Below, piece by piece: positions 9,556-17,724 of a stretch of DNA of 27,912 bases. The notes beneath the pieces are model-generated. The model saw only the letters and a program-made list of their open reading frames with translations, searched no databases and had not been told where the DNA came from. Both the position numbers and the translations under genes were made by a program. Positions within the stretch are counted from its first letter, which is position 1. Each line of letters starts with the position of its first letter. The stretch is from Pseudomonadota bacterium. Lineage in GTDB: Bacteria; Desulfobacterota; Desulfobacteria; Desulfobacterales; Desulfobacteraceae. The stretch lies in contig JAHIVS010000116.1 of assembly GCA_018816605.1 (NCBI GenBank), positions 1 through 27,912 of the forward strand. Reading direction: 5' to 3'.

Positions 9556-10047
9556 GTTTCAAAAATATCCAATATACCCAAAAAAAATAATTTCATTATC
9601 AAGGCCATCAGAGGGACGCTGGAGCACCGGGCCACATGGCTTTATCTGATACTAAAAGAGGTGGGAAAAAAAGGAATTGCCTGGGAGGCGGTCGGGCCTC
9701 CTGCCATCAGGGCCTGCGGCAACATGCACGGGAAGGATCTGGTGGCGTTGGGCGGGACCAGAAGTTTAAAGGGACTGAAAAAGAAGCTTTTTACCAAACC
9801 GGCCCAAATGATATTTGAGATGGAAATTTTAAAATCTACCGACAATGAGCTGTGGATAGATTTTGGGCACTGCCCGCTGGTGGCTGCCTGGCAAAAGCTT
9901 GGTTGCAATGATGAAGAGATCGCAAGGCTTTGTGATATTGCCATGGAAGGAGACAGGGGCATTGCACAGAGTTTTGGCGGAAAACTGGAATTGGGAGAGA
10001 CCATTTCAAACGGGCATAAAAAGTGCCAGCTTCGATTTAAAAAATAA
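9556..10047 (+). CDS. L-2-amino-thiazoline-4-carboxylic acid hydrolase-family protein, start codon unresolved
   Basis: The C-terminal part carries the family signature HCPLVAAW, then EEIARLCDIAMEGDRGIA and a closing block of beta strands. In characterised members ATC hydrolase opens the thiazoline ring on the way to L-cysteine, but most homologues are untested. Family-like sequence begins well upstream of the first conventional start (GTG at 9661): LEHRATWLYLILKE is encoded at about 9619-9660. The frame is open from 9463 without ATG, GTG or TTG before 9661. A strong Shine-Dalgarno sequence places the natural start at 9556, now GTT. Either a rare start codon is used, a sequencing error is present, or the gene is decaying; the body of the gene is intact. 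A sulfur role would suit the neighbourhood. Confidence 0.6.
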   Translation, partial: VSKISNIPKKNNFIIKAIRGTLEHRATWLYLILKEVGKKGIAWEAVGPPAIRACGNMHGKDLVALGGTRSLKGLKKKLFTKPAQMIFEMEILKSTDNELWIDFGHCPLVAAWQKLGCNDEEIARLCDIAMEGDRGIAQSFGGKLELGETISNGHKKCQLRFKK

Positions 10048-10089
10048 ACCAGGCAAGTGCAATCCGTCAGTGGTTTTTTAAAAAAAGGA

Positions 10090-10120
10090 GGCCATGGCCG
10101 GCAGCAATGGCCATGGCCGG
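10090..10120. repeat. Two direct copies of a GC-rich palindrome-containing 12-mer
   Basis: GGCCATGGCCGG occurs at 10090-10101 and 10109-10120, 7 bases apart. Each copy includes the perfect palindrome GGCCATGGCC, so the copies can also pair with each other as a hairpin. The element sits between the convergent ATC-hydrolase-like gene and rsgA and may act as an RNA 3'-end structure. No T-run follows. Confidence 0.5.
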
Positions 10121-10209
10121 AAGGAAAAGAAAGATGCGGCAGAACACTGGAAGATACTTTTTTAGGGCTGCCCCTCAAAAGAGCAAAAAAACGCACGTCC
10201 GGCGGTAGG

Positions 10210-11307
10210 TCATTTCCGTTTTTTCATGGCTTTAATTTTCAGGGAGACCTCTTTCCAGCGCTCCTTTTCCACACGGTCAGCGCTTTTGTGCTGGCGATGG
10301 GACAGATATTCCAGTTCACGTTTCATTTTTCGGTAGTTTTCCAGCCTGTCCCTTGAGAGTTCACCCGCATCCACTGCCCCAAGGACCCGGCAACCGGGTT
10401 CCCGGGTATGGCTGCAGTTTGTAAAACGGCATCCCAGACCCAGCTGTTTAATTTCCGGAAATCCAGCTTCGATTCCTTTATCAACGTCCCAGAAGGCAAT
10501 TTCCCGGATGCCGGGGTTGTCGATTACCATTCCCCCCTGGGGCATTACGATCAGATCCCGGGAGGTGGTCGTGTGTTTGCCCTTACCCACCTGGGTGCTT
10601 ATGGAACCGGTAGCCTGTATGGCTTTACCGTAAAGCCGGTTCACCAGGGTGGATTTGCCCGCACCGGAAGACCCCACCATGGTAGTGGTCCGGCCAAAAG
10701 ACAGATAAGGTTCAAGAAGGGTCAGGCCGGTGTCATCTGATGCCGAAACCAGGAGTATGGGAACACCGAATCCGACCGTCTCTGCTTTTCTAACGAAGTG
10801 CTCTGGATCCGGGTGAAGATCGGCTTTTGTCAGAAGGATAACCGGATTCAGGCCACAATTGTAGACCAGGGTCAAGTACCGCTCTAGGCGGCGCAGGTTA
10901 AAATCCTGGTCAAGACCGGAAACGATAAATACGGTATCAAGATTTGATGCGATTACTTGTTTCTTCTGGGGCGGTGCATCCTGTTTGTTGTGTGTGCCTG
11001 AAGCGCCTCTGGATAAGGCATTCTTTCGTATCAGCACCCTGGAAATCACAGCATCGGTCATGAGGACCCAATCTCCTGTGACCGGATACATGCCGTCGGC
11101 ATCATGTTTGAGCCTTCCGGCCAGGGTGGCAAGCCATTCGCGTTTGCCATTGCTTATGCGAAAGCTGTTTTTTCTTACCCCGACCACTCTGGCCGGGATG
11201 AAGTCCTTGTTGAAAAAATGTTCCAGTTGTGTCTGAAAATGGGAAGTCCATCCCATTTGTGAAAGGTGATGATTGTCTGTTTTGTTTGTATCTTGTTTGA
11301 TGCGCAT
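10210..11307 (-). CDS. rsgA: Ribosome small subunit-dependent GTPase RsgA
   Basis: RsgA is a circularly permuted GTPase that checks the late 30S ribosomal subunit. From the ATG at 11307 it has 365 residues. It has an N-terminal OB-fold (about 30-100), the NKxD-type motif TKAD at 160-163, the P-loop GSSGAGKST at 212-220 and the switch motif DNPG at 263-266 (DTPG is more usual). The zinc site is C293, C298, H300 and C306. The G4-G1-G3 order confirms the permutation. A GTG at 11370 would add 21 residues but lacks a ribosome binding site. The 11307 start has only a partial one (AGGGCGG). The lysine-rich C-terminus is typical. Its transcript probably begins at the promoter near 11680, giving a leader of about 340 bases. 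Confidence 0.93.
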   Translation of the reverse strand: MRIKQDTNKTDNHHLSQMGWTSHFQTQLEHFFNKDFIPARVVGVRKNSFRISNGKREWLATLAGRLKHDADGMYPVTGDWVLMTDAVISRVLIRKNALSRGASGTHNKQDAPPQKKQVIASNLDTVFIVSGLDQDFNLRRLERYLTLVYNCGLNPVILLTKADLHPDPEHFVRKAETVGFGVPILLVSASDDTGLTLLEPYLSFGRTTTMVGSSGAGKSTLVNRLYGKAIQATGSISTQVGKGKHTTTSRDLIVMPQGGMVIDNPGIREIAFWDVDKGIEAGFPEIKQLGLGCRFTNCSHTREPGCRVLGAVDAGELSRDRLENYRKMKRELEYLSHRQHKSADRVEKERWKEVSLKIKAMKKRK

Positions 11308-11456
11308 TGTTGAGACCGCCCTATTTTTATCTTTCGGTTTGCCGGTTTTGGTCGGCGCATGAATAAACACGCAGCCCGCCTGTGGTTTTAATTTTTGATC
11401 AGTATTGATTTAGGCGATGTTGCTGACAAAGGAGGCAACAATAGGGGTGGATTCTG

Positions 11457-11468
11457 GATCTATAGATC
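11457..11468. repeat. Perfect 12-bp palindrome in the rsgA leader
   Basis: GATCTATAGATC reads identically on both strands and lies 150 bases upstream of the rsgA ATG. It could be an operator or an RNA fold. No protein is known to me to bind it. Confidence 0.35.
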
Positions 11469-11479
11469 TGCTGGGGAAC

Positions 11480-11499
11480 AGACAGAAAGAAATCTGTCT
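11480..11499 (-). other. Hairpin in the rsgA leader
   Basis: The arms AGACAGA and TCTGTCT (7 bp, perfect) enclose a 6-base loop. In the rsgA mRNA the hairpin lies between the micro-ORF stop and the rsgA start. No U-run follows on the minus strand, so it is not a standard terminator. Confidence 0.4.
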
Positions 11500-11547
11500 T
11501 TAAAACGGAACCGATTTTTTTTTCAGATACTGCAAAACAAAGATCAA

Positions 11548-11616
11548 TCAGCCACCAGCAGGTCGGGGCCCCTTGTCGGCAACGATTGACACAATATCCA
11601 TGCGCTTCATAAACAT
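11548..11616 (-). CDS. Micro-ORF, 22 residues, strong RBS and promoter, upstream of rsgA
   Basis: ATG at 11616 opens 22 codons ending in TGA at 11548. The peptide starts MFMKRMDIV and ends DKGPRPAGG, with no cysteine and two glycines at the end. Translation signals are excellent: GGAGAGGAAGAGG ends 5 bases before the ATG. About 30 bases further upstream is a near-consensus promoter. The coding part is too short for statistics and I recognise no family. It could be a leader peptide controlling rsgA, a free micro-protein or a signalling peptide. The later in-frame ATGs at 11610 and 11601 have poorer spacing. The ORF contains the palindrome GGGGCCCC (11565-11572). Confidence 0.55.
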   Translation of the reverse strand: MFMKRMDIVSIVADKGPRPAGG

Positions 11617-11652
11617 AAAAACCTCTTCCTCTCCGGTTGCTAAAAACTCTTT

Positions 11653-11680
11653 AATATAGGATAAACCAGGGTGCTGTCAA
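11653..11680 (-). promoter_or_regulatory. Sigma-70-type promoter of the micro-ORF/rsgA transcript
   Basis: On the minus strand TTGACA (11680-11675) is followed by 16 bases and TATATT (11658-11653). Transcription would start near 11646, 30 bases before the micro-ORF ATG and about 340 before rsgA. Confidence 0.6.
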
Positions 11681-11709
11681 GAATTTGTTGCGTCTTTTAT
11701 TTAAATCCT

Positions 11710-11725
11710 CTGGCTCTGGAGCCAG
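11710..11725 (-). terminator. Possible weak terminator after the sigma-54 activator gene
   Basis: CTGGCTC and GAGCCAG form a perfect 7-bp stem with a 2-base centre. On the minus strand the downstream sequence is AGGATTTAAAT, so the U-run is poor. It sits 85 bases past the activator stop. Confidence 0.3.
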
Positions 11726-11810
11726 GATAAGCGCCGTCGGCTGCAGGCCCCAGGGCTTGTGTTTTTCAATCGGCCTTTGTCGAGAGAAAGATCACTGAAC
11801 CCTGTCTTTT

Positions 11811-13193
11811 TTAAAACTTTTCTGCATAGGCTTTTACCGCTTCGTTCTGGGCCAGAAACCGGTAAAGGGTGGCGCGCCCCACCCCCAGGATCCGGGCTGC
11901 CTTTGATTTGTTGCCCCCGGTCTTGATCAGGGCGGCTTTGGCAGCGTCCACGGTCAGCTTTCCCCGGGGCAGGGGCAGCTCAATGACCGGGGATTCAGAT
12001 GTGTCCAGGGGGAGTTGGGGCTGCCCGGCAATATCCTTGGGCAGGTCTGCGGGCATGATTTGGTCACCCCGGGAGTGGACCACGGAAAACTGGATCACAT
12101 TTTTTAATTCTCTGACATTGCCGGGCCATGGGTAATTCAAAATCAGATCAAGGGTTTCAGGGGAAAGGCCCGGCACGGGTCTGCCGCTTTCCTGCTCTGC
12201 CTCCGAAAGAAAATGATCGGCCAGCAGGGGAATATCGCTCCGGCGTTCCCGCAGGGGGGGCAGATGGATGGGAATGACATTCAGCCGGTAGTAGAGGTCT
12301 TCCCTGAACCTGCCGGCCGCAACCTCTTGTTTGAGATTTTTATTGGTGGCGCTGATGATGCGCACATCCACAGACACCTTTTTTTCCCCTCCGACTTTTT
12401 CAAAGCAGCCTTCCTGGAGAAACCTGAGGAGCTTTACCTGGGTTTTCAGGGGAAGTTCCGCCACCTCATCCAGGAAAAGGGTGCCCTTGTGGGCCAGCTC
12501 GAACCGTCCTTTTCTTTCTTTTACCGCTCCTGAAAATGCGCCTTTGACATGGCCGAACAATTCGCTTTCCACGATGCCCTCGGGAATGGCCCCGCAGTTT
12601 ACCGGCACAAAGGCACCGGTGCCATAGGAGGAGATATCATGGATGGCATAGGCCACCCGTTCCTTGCCCGTTCCGGTATCGCCGGACACATGAACCGGAT
12701 AGTTGTACAGGGCCACATCCCGTATCTGGCGGAAAATGTCCTGCATGGTTTTGTCCCTGCCGATGATGCCGGCAAAATTGGACAGGGTTTCGGCCCGCAG
12801 GGAGATACGGATGGAATCGGTCATGTCCTTGAAAGAGGCAATCACCCCTTTGAAGATGCCGGCATTGTCGATGATGGCGGATACGGTCATCTGCAGGTGC
12901 CGGGTTTCCCCGTCTTTGGTAATGGTGGTGACCGGGTATTCCTTGGTCTCGGACGACAGGGATGGCGTTTGTTCACAAAAAGAGCACTTGGAACCGCAAA
13001 GGGGGGCCTGGAAAACAATATGGCAGTCCTTGCCCATCACTTCTTCTTTTTGATAGCCGGTGATTTTTTCAGCTTCTTTGTTAAATACCGTGATGATGCG
13101 TTCAGGGGTGTGGGCAATAACGCCCAGTTTGAGATTGTCCAGAACAAGATTGAGGTTGTCCCGGTCGAGAAGGGAATGGGTAAAATTTTTCAT
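11811..13193 (-). CDS. Sigma-54-dependent transcriptional activator (PAS - AAA+ - Fis HTH)
   Basis: From the ATG at 13193 the protein has 460 residues. A PAS domain (about 11-125) contains the cysteine group C57, C66, C70 and C73, which recurs in such regulators and might bind metal or sense redox. The AAA+ domain follows, with Walker A GDTGTGKE at 171-178 and Walker B LFLDE at 239-243. The sigma-54 contact loop is GAFSGA at 218-223 instead of GAFTGA. A Fis-type HTH ends the protein (NKSKAARILGVGRATLYRFL). A GTG at 13253 would add 20 residues but has no ribosome binding site. It has no REC domain, so it senses its signal directly. It is divergent from the kinase operon. A target could be the gene at 18799-19491, which has a -24/-12 promoter. 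Confidence 0.9.
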   Translation of the reverse strand: MKNFTHSLLDRDNLNLVLDNLKLGVIAHTPERIITVFNKEAEKITGYQKEEVMGKDCHIVFQAPLCGSKCSFCEQTPSLSSETKEYPVTTITKDGETRHLQMTVSAIIDNAGIFKGVIASFKDMTDSIRISLRAETLSNFAGIIGRDKTMQDIFRQIRDVALYNYPVHVSGDTGTGKERVAYAIHDISSYGTGAFVPVNCGAIPEGIVESELFGHVKGAFSGAVKERKGRFELAHKGTLFLDEVAELPLKTQVKLLRFLQEGCFEKVGGEKKVSVDVRIISATNKNLKQEVAAGRFREDLYYRLNVIPIHLPPLRERRSDIPLLADHFLSEAEQESGRPVPGLSPETLDLILNYPWPGNVRELKNVIQFSVVHSRGDQIMPADLPKDIAGQPQLPLDTSESPVIELPLPRGKLTVDAAKAALIKTGGNKSKAARILGVGRATLYRFLAQNEAVKAYAEKF

Positions 13194-13248
13194 TGCAGGC
13201 CGTTCCAATATCAGCAGGTTAGGAAAAGTTTCTTCTGGGGCCTTTATT

Positions 13249-13264
13249 GACACATTTGTGTATC
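13249..13264. promoter_or_regulatory. Possible activator binding motif (copy 1)
   Basis: GACACATTTGTGTATC contains the inverted repeat ACACA-TT-TGTGT and lies about 55 bases upstream of the activator ATG. A near-identical motif is at 19684-19697. Autoregulation by the activator is inference. Confidence 0.3.
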
Positions 13265-13414
13265 AGGTGCAATGTTTTTTTAAGGCAATCTATATTTTAA
13301 GGGGAAGTCATTGGCCCCAGGAAAAATAATCCATACGGATAGCCGGTGTGTATGTCGGGAATTGCGGGGGAGTTTGCCTGCAAAGAGAATAAAGTTTGGC
13401 GAGACTAATTTTTA

Positions 13415-13443
13415 TTGACAAGTGAAACTTGTCGGGCTATAAC
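13415..13443 (+). promoter_or_regulatory. Sigma-70-type promoter of the kinase / GGDEF-EAL operon
   Basis: TTGACA (13415-13420), 17 bases, then TATAAC (13438-13443): close to consensus. The start codon of the kinase is 80 bases downstream. The stretch 13194-13523 between the divergent genes holds no coding sequence. Confidence 0.65.
13417..13433. promoter_or_regulatory. Palindromic operator overlapping the -35 box
   Basis: GACAAGT-GAA-ACTTGTC is a perfect 7-bp inverted repeat with a 3-base centre. It covers the last four bases of the -35 box and most of the spacer. Binding here would occlude RNA polymerase, so a repressor site is likely. The binding protein is unknown. Confidence 0.5.
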
Positions 13444-13523
13444 CTGGCAAAAAAAAGCCATTTTAATTTTAAATCGTTAACCCCGGGTAATCTTGAAGTG
13501 TCCTGATTCCCTGAAAGTACCTT

Positions 13524-15491
13524 ATGCTGAAAGTTAAAACAAAATTCAGAGTGATTATTGCCGTATACATGGTCATACCCATTGGTATCATTGTCTTTTG
13601 CCTGAAAGACAGGCCTGTATTTTTTGACCCGTCCTTTCAAGAGGCGTTGAGCATCAGTGTGGCGGTCTGTATTTTCTTGGTCCTTTGCAGTCCGGTTCTC
13701 GTTGGGTTGAAATGGATTGTTTTAAAACAATTAAAGCAGATTTCCAGCATTTGCGGTGATATCAAAAATGGAAAATACACCTATTTCTCGCTTCCCAACG
13801 AGCCCAACGGTACCCATGAAGAAAATGAGATGCGGTTTCTCATGCGGAATATGAATTGGATGATCCGGCAGATTGAATATCGGGAAACAGACCTGGAAAG
13901 GCGGGTGACCCTGAGAACCAGGGAGCTTGAGGTCAGCAATCGGGCCCTTGTCAAGGCCAAGGATGCGGCCAACGCATCGGCCCGGGCCAAGAGCGAGTTC
14001 CTGGCCACCATGAGTCATGAAATCAGAACCCCCATGAATGCCGTTATCGGCATGAGTGATCTGGCCCTGAAAACCAAACTTGATCAACAACAAAGGGAGT
14101 TTTTGGATGTCATCAATTCTTCTACCAGGACCCTGCTGAAAATTATCAATGACATCCTGGATTTTTCAAAAATTGATGCGGCTAAACTGACCCTTGAATG
14201 TATTCCCATCAATATCAGAAGTTTGTTTGAAGAGATATCGGATATGATCAAAACGGAGTTGTTGGACAAGCCCATAGAATTTATTCTGGCCATTGATCCA
14301 CGGGTTCCGGAAATTATTTTGGGTGACCCTTTCCGGCTTCGTCAGGTTTTGATCAATCTTGTGTCCAATGCGGTAAAATTTACATCCCAGGGAGAGATCT
14401 GCATCCAGGCCGGCCCTGATTCCCATTCAGGGACAGCAGACCGTGTTTGTTTCTCTGTAAGGGATACGGGGATTGGCATGGATGGGCCGGCCCTGGGAAG
14501 AGTGTTCACCGCTTTTACCCAGGCAGACGGTTCCACCACCCGGAAGTTCGGCGGTACAGGGCTTGGGCTTGCCATTTCCAGAAAATTGGTCAACCTTATG
14601 GGCGGGGACATCCATGTGGAGAGTCAAAAGGGCAAAGGCAGCTGTTTTTCCTTTGTCATCGCCCTGGATGCCTGCCTGAACCATGGAGAAACGCCCTATA
14701 AATTCCCTGTTGGGTTACACAATAAAAAGATTCTGGTGATCATTAAAAACACCACCACCCGGAAAATCATCCTGGGGTTTTTGGAATCCTTTGGGTTAAA
14801 CGCCAAGGGATATCCGTCACTGCCCCCTGAATTCAGTGGGGCAACCCAAAATACATCCAGTGGATTTTTTGGGGCAGCCATCCTGGACATGGACTTTTTG
14901 CTGCCGGGGGTTTTCAATGGGACACCCGCTGACACTCCCCTCCTTCCCCTGCCCATCATCGCCATTGGTGCCTTTGCCGGGGAAAAGAGTGCAGGCCACC
15001 TGCCGGGGGTGGAGAAGTTCCTTTCCAAACCGGTGAAGCAGTCACAGCTCTTTGAAGCCATCAAGGAGATTTTCGGAACAGATTATTCCAAACAGTTCCA
15101 GGAGGGGGATACGGGAACCTGCTTGGCAAAACCCGGTATTCGTCCGGCAGACGCCTTGGGCACACTTAGGCATTCCAACCGCCCGGTTTCAGGGACCGAA
15201 ACCAGACTCAGCAGCAGTGTCAACGACCCGGCGGTAAAAGAGACCATCACACCCGGAATACTGGCCATGACCGAGGAGTTGGGCAGACTGCTCCAAAACA
15301 ACAGCCTTGGTGCCAAGCAATTGTCCATACAGTTTTCAGCGCAATTTTGTTCCCCGGGGTTTAAGGGACAGGCCCTGGCCCTTGAGGCACAGATCAAGCG
15401 GTTTGATTTTAAGACCGCCCGTCAGACCTTTGATACCCTGTCGACAAAGATCCGGGCCCAGGCATCCCATTCATCAATGTCAGTGGGATAA
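13524..15491 (+). CDS. Membrane hybrid-type sensor histidine kinase with degenerate receiver
   Basis: The 655-residue protein has two membrane helices (about 9-27 and 43-66) with a very short segment between them. A HAMP-like linker and coiled coil follow (about 67-150). HisKA carries H165 in [12 protein letters not shown], and HATPase_c has the N box (N282), DTGIGM (G1) and GGTGLGLA (G2), so the kinase core is intact. Residues 401-517 resemble a receiver. The acidic pair is missing (KILVIIKN), although an Asp near 455 and K502 in SKPVK remain. The C-terminus (about 580-645) looks like an Hpt bundle without a histidine. The natural partner is the REC-PAS-GGDEF-EAL protein encoded 25 bases downstream. 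The ribosome binding site is weak. Confidence 0.9.
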   Translation: MLKVKTKFRVIIAVYMVIPIGIIVFCLKDRPVFFDPSFQEALSISVAVCIFLVLCSPVLVGLKWIVLKQLKQISSICGDIKNGKYTYFSLPNEPNGTHEENEMRFLMRNMNWMIRQIEYRETDLERRVTLRTRELEVSNRALVKAKDAANASARAKSEFLATMSHEIRTPMNAVIGMSDLALKTKLDQQQREFLDVINSSTRTLLKIINDILDFSKIDAAKLTLECIPINIRSLFEEISDMIKTELLDKPIEFILAIDPRVPEIILGDPFRLRQVLINLVSNAVKFTSQGEICIQAGPDSHSGTADRVCFSVRDTGIGMDGPALGRVFTAFTQADGSTTRKFGGTGLGLAISRKLVNLMGGDIHVESQKGKGSCFSFVIALDACLNHGETPYKFPVGLHNKKILVIIKNTTTRKIILGFLESFGLNAKGYPSLPPEFSGATQNTSSGFFGAAILDMDFLLPGVFNGTPADTPLLPLPIIAIGAFAGEKSAGHLPGVEKFLSKPVKQSQLFEAIKEIFGTDYSKQFQEGDTGTCLAKPGIRPADALGTLRHSNRPVSGTETRLSSSVNDPAVKETITPGILAMTEELGRLLQNNSLGAKQLSIQFSAQFCSPGFKGQALALEAQIKRFDFKTARQTFDTLSTKIRAQASHSSMSVG

Positions 15492-15516
15492 CCCACCAAA
15501 AATATTACGGAAACCT

Positions 15517-17724
15517 ATGAAAATGGAAAGAGAAAAGATTCTTATTGTGGATGATACCCCTGCCAACATTGATGTTCTGGGTGCCATACTTATGTCCGAT
15601 TATGATGTCAGTGTGGCTGTCAACGGGCCCATGGCCCTGGATATTGCAGCTTCCCCCGCACCGCCGGACTTGATCCTGCTGGATATTATGATGCCGGAAA
15701 TGGATGGGTATGAAGTGGCAAGGCAATTGAAATCCAATAAAAGGACACGCCAGATCCCGGTGATTTTTGTGACGGCAAAAATCGAAGAAGAAGATGAGGC
15801 CTTTGGATTTCAGGTGGGTGGGGTGGATTATATCAGAAAGCCTGTGAACGCTTCTGTTACCCTGGCACGGATAAAATCCCAGCTTGAACTCAAGCGGTAC
15901 AGGGATCAATTGACCTTGATGGTTGCCGAGAAAACCAGTCAGGTTGCCACTTCCCTGAAAACCATTGCGGAGAACTCTCTTCAATTGACAAAGGCAGTTC
16001 ATGACCTCAAAGACAGTGAGGCCTCGGCCCATAAAAACCATGTTTATTTTAAGGAGCTTTTCATGAACTCCCCCCATGGTATTATTCTTGTGGGACCGGA
16101 TAATATCATCCTGAGTGCCAATAAAAGCTTTTCAAAATTGGTGGGGTTTTCCAACGGGGAGATTGTCCGTAAAAAGACCTTTGGGTTTTCCGTGCCCGAG
16201 AACTTGAGGGATGCCCACAACAGTCTTATACAAAGGGCTCTGACGGAAACAGCCGTGTCCATGGAAACCCGGTGTTTTCACAAACAAGGTTTTTGTATCC
16301 ATGTCTCTGCCATGGCCTATCCTGTAAAAATAAACAACAAGGTCCAGGGTGTTTTTGTTTTCTATGAAAATATTTCCCACAGAAAACTATTCGAGGAAAA
16401 ACTCAAACACCAGGCATACCATGATGCCCTGACCGGAATCCCCAATCGTCTGCTTTTCAGCGAGCGGCTGGATGTTGCCATTGAAAAACAGACAAGCTCC
16501 CAGGGATTCCGCTTTGCCGTCCTTCTCATTGATCTGGACCGGTTCAAAAGCGTTAATGACAGCATGGGACACCAGGCCGGTGACCAATTATTGAAATTTG
16601 TGTCTGCCAAAATCCAGATGTGCCTTCGTCCAACAGACACCTTTGCCAGGATGGGGGGGGATGAATTTGCCGTGCTTCTGTCCGGCATTCAAAACCGGGC
16701 AGAGGTTTCCGCCATTGCATTGCGGATCCAGAAGGCAGCAGAGTCCTGTTTTATCATTGACAAACAGGAGGTGGTCATATCGGCCAGCATCGGGATTGTC
16801 ATTGATACCAAGTCCTATGGAAACGCCAATCTGCTGCTCAGGGATGCAGATCTTGCCATGTACCATGCCAAGGATGAAGGCAAGGCCCGGTTTGAATTTT
16901 TTTCGCACAAGATGCACGAAGCGCTTGTGGCTTCAATTTCCATTGAAACAGATCTGAGAAAGGCCTTGGCAAACGACCAGCTGGTGCTGCATTTTCAACC
17001 CATTGTCCAGGTGGCCACCGGCAGGGTCCACGGGTTTGAAGCCCTGGTCCGCTGGGAACATCCCGAACAGGGAGTCATTCCTCCGGACAAGTTTATTCCC
17101 ATTGCAGAGGAAACGGGTCTTATTGTTCCCATGGGAGAATGGATTGTCCGAACAGCCTGTTGTCAACTGGCATCCTGGCATAGGCACCAGAACCGAAAAT
17201 TGTCCATGAGCATCAATATTTCCATCAAACAATTTTTGCAAAATAATTTTGAGGATCATTTGTTCCAGACAATAACCAGCCAGGGGCTGGATCCGTCGGA
17301 CATAAAACTTGAGTTTACAGAATCTCTTCTAATGGCCCATACAGACTCGGCCGTGGAAAAACTTGAACGATTGAGGACCTTTGGGTTTTTGTTGGTGATT
17401 GATGATTTTGGAACCGGCTATTCTTCACTGTCCTATCTTCAGCAGTTTCCCATTGACCAGATAAAAATAGATCGCTCTTTTATCAGCGCCATGGGTCGCC
17501 AGGAGGGCAGCTTTGAAATCGTAAAATCCATCCTTTCCCTGTCAAAAAGCCTGGGACTTTCAACAGTGGCCGAGGGGGTTGAAACCAAAGAACAACTCTC
17601 CATCCTGGCCAGCCTTTCCTGTGAAAGCGCCCAGGGATATTATTTTTCAAAACCATTGCCCGGGTCTGGGATTCTTGATTTTGGCCAAACCTGTCTGACG
17701 GTTCCTATGGAAAAACAGGACTAG
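15517..17724 (+). CDS. REC-PAS-GGDEF-EAL response regulator (c-di-GMP synthase/hydrolase)
   Basis: From the ATG at 15517 it has 735 residues. REC spans 5-125, with phospho-acceptor D56 in LLDIMMPEMDG and K108. PAS covers about 175-290. GGDEF covers about 295-460, with an intact GGDEF at 380-384 and the inhibitory I-site RPTD at 371-374, exactly five residues before it. EAL covers about 475-725, with EALVRW at 508, NIS, ESLL, DDFGTGYSS at 629, KIDRSF and AEGVET all present. Both c-di-GMP activities look intact. The net direction probably depends on phosphorylation by the kinase next door. The frame runs open further upstream, but that region overlaps the kinase gene and REC starts at 15517. 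Its TAG stop lies within a CTAG shared with the ferredoxin gene on the other strand. Confidence 0.94.
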   Translation: MKMEREKILIVDDTPANIDVLGAILMSDYDVSVAVNGPMALDIAASPAPPDLILLDIMMPEMDGYEVARQLKSNKRTRQIPVIFVTAKIEEEDEAFGFQVGGVDYIRKPVNASVTLARIKSQLELKRYRDQLTLMVAEKTSQVATSLKTIAENSLQLTKAVHDLKDSEASAHKNHVYFKELFMNSPHGIILVGPDNIILSANKSFSKLVGFSNGEIVRKKTFGFSVPENLRDAHNSLIQRALTETAVSMETRCFHKQGFCIHVSAMAYPVKINNKVQGVFVFYENISHRKLFEEKLKHQAYHDALTGIPNRLLFSERLDVAIEKQTSSQGFRFAVLLIDLDRFKSVNDSMGHQAGDQLLKFVSAKIQMCLRPTDTFARMGGDEFAVLLSGIQNRAEVSAIALRIQKAAESCFIIDKQEVVISASIGIVIDTKSYGNANLLLRDADLAMYHAKDEGKARFEFFSHKMHEALVASISIETDLRKALANDQLVLHFQPIVQVATGRVHGFEALVRWEHPEQGVIPPDKFIPIAEETGLIVPMGEWIVRTACCQLASWHRHQNRKLSMSINISIKQFLQNNFEDHLFQTITSQGLDPSDIKLEFTESLLMAHTDSAVEKLERLRTFGFLLVIDDFGTGYSSLSYLQQFPIDQIKIDRSFISAMGRQEGSFEIVKSILSLSKSLGLSTVAEGVETKEQLSILASLSCESAQGYYFSKPLPGSGILDFGQTCLTVPMEKQD

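Noticed and set aside
9642..10196. 184-codon minus-strand open frame over the ATC-hydrolase-like gene
   Set aside because: The plus strand carries clear family motifs. The antisense product is Ser/Pro/Phe-rich and lacks a ribosome binding site.
11500..11550. TGA of the micro-ORF as a selenocysteine codon (15 more sense codons follow)
   Set aside because: No SECIS-like hairpin with a suitable apical loop follows the TGA, and the extension KKKSVPF looks non-coding.
11395..11589. 64-codon plus-strand open frame in the rsgA leader
   Set aside because: It has no ribosome binding site and runs opposite to the better-supported micro-ORF and promoter.
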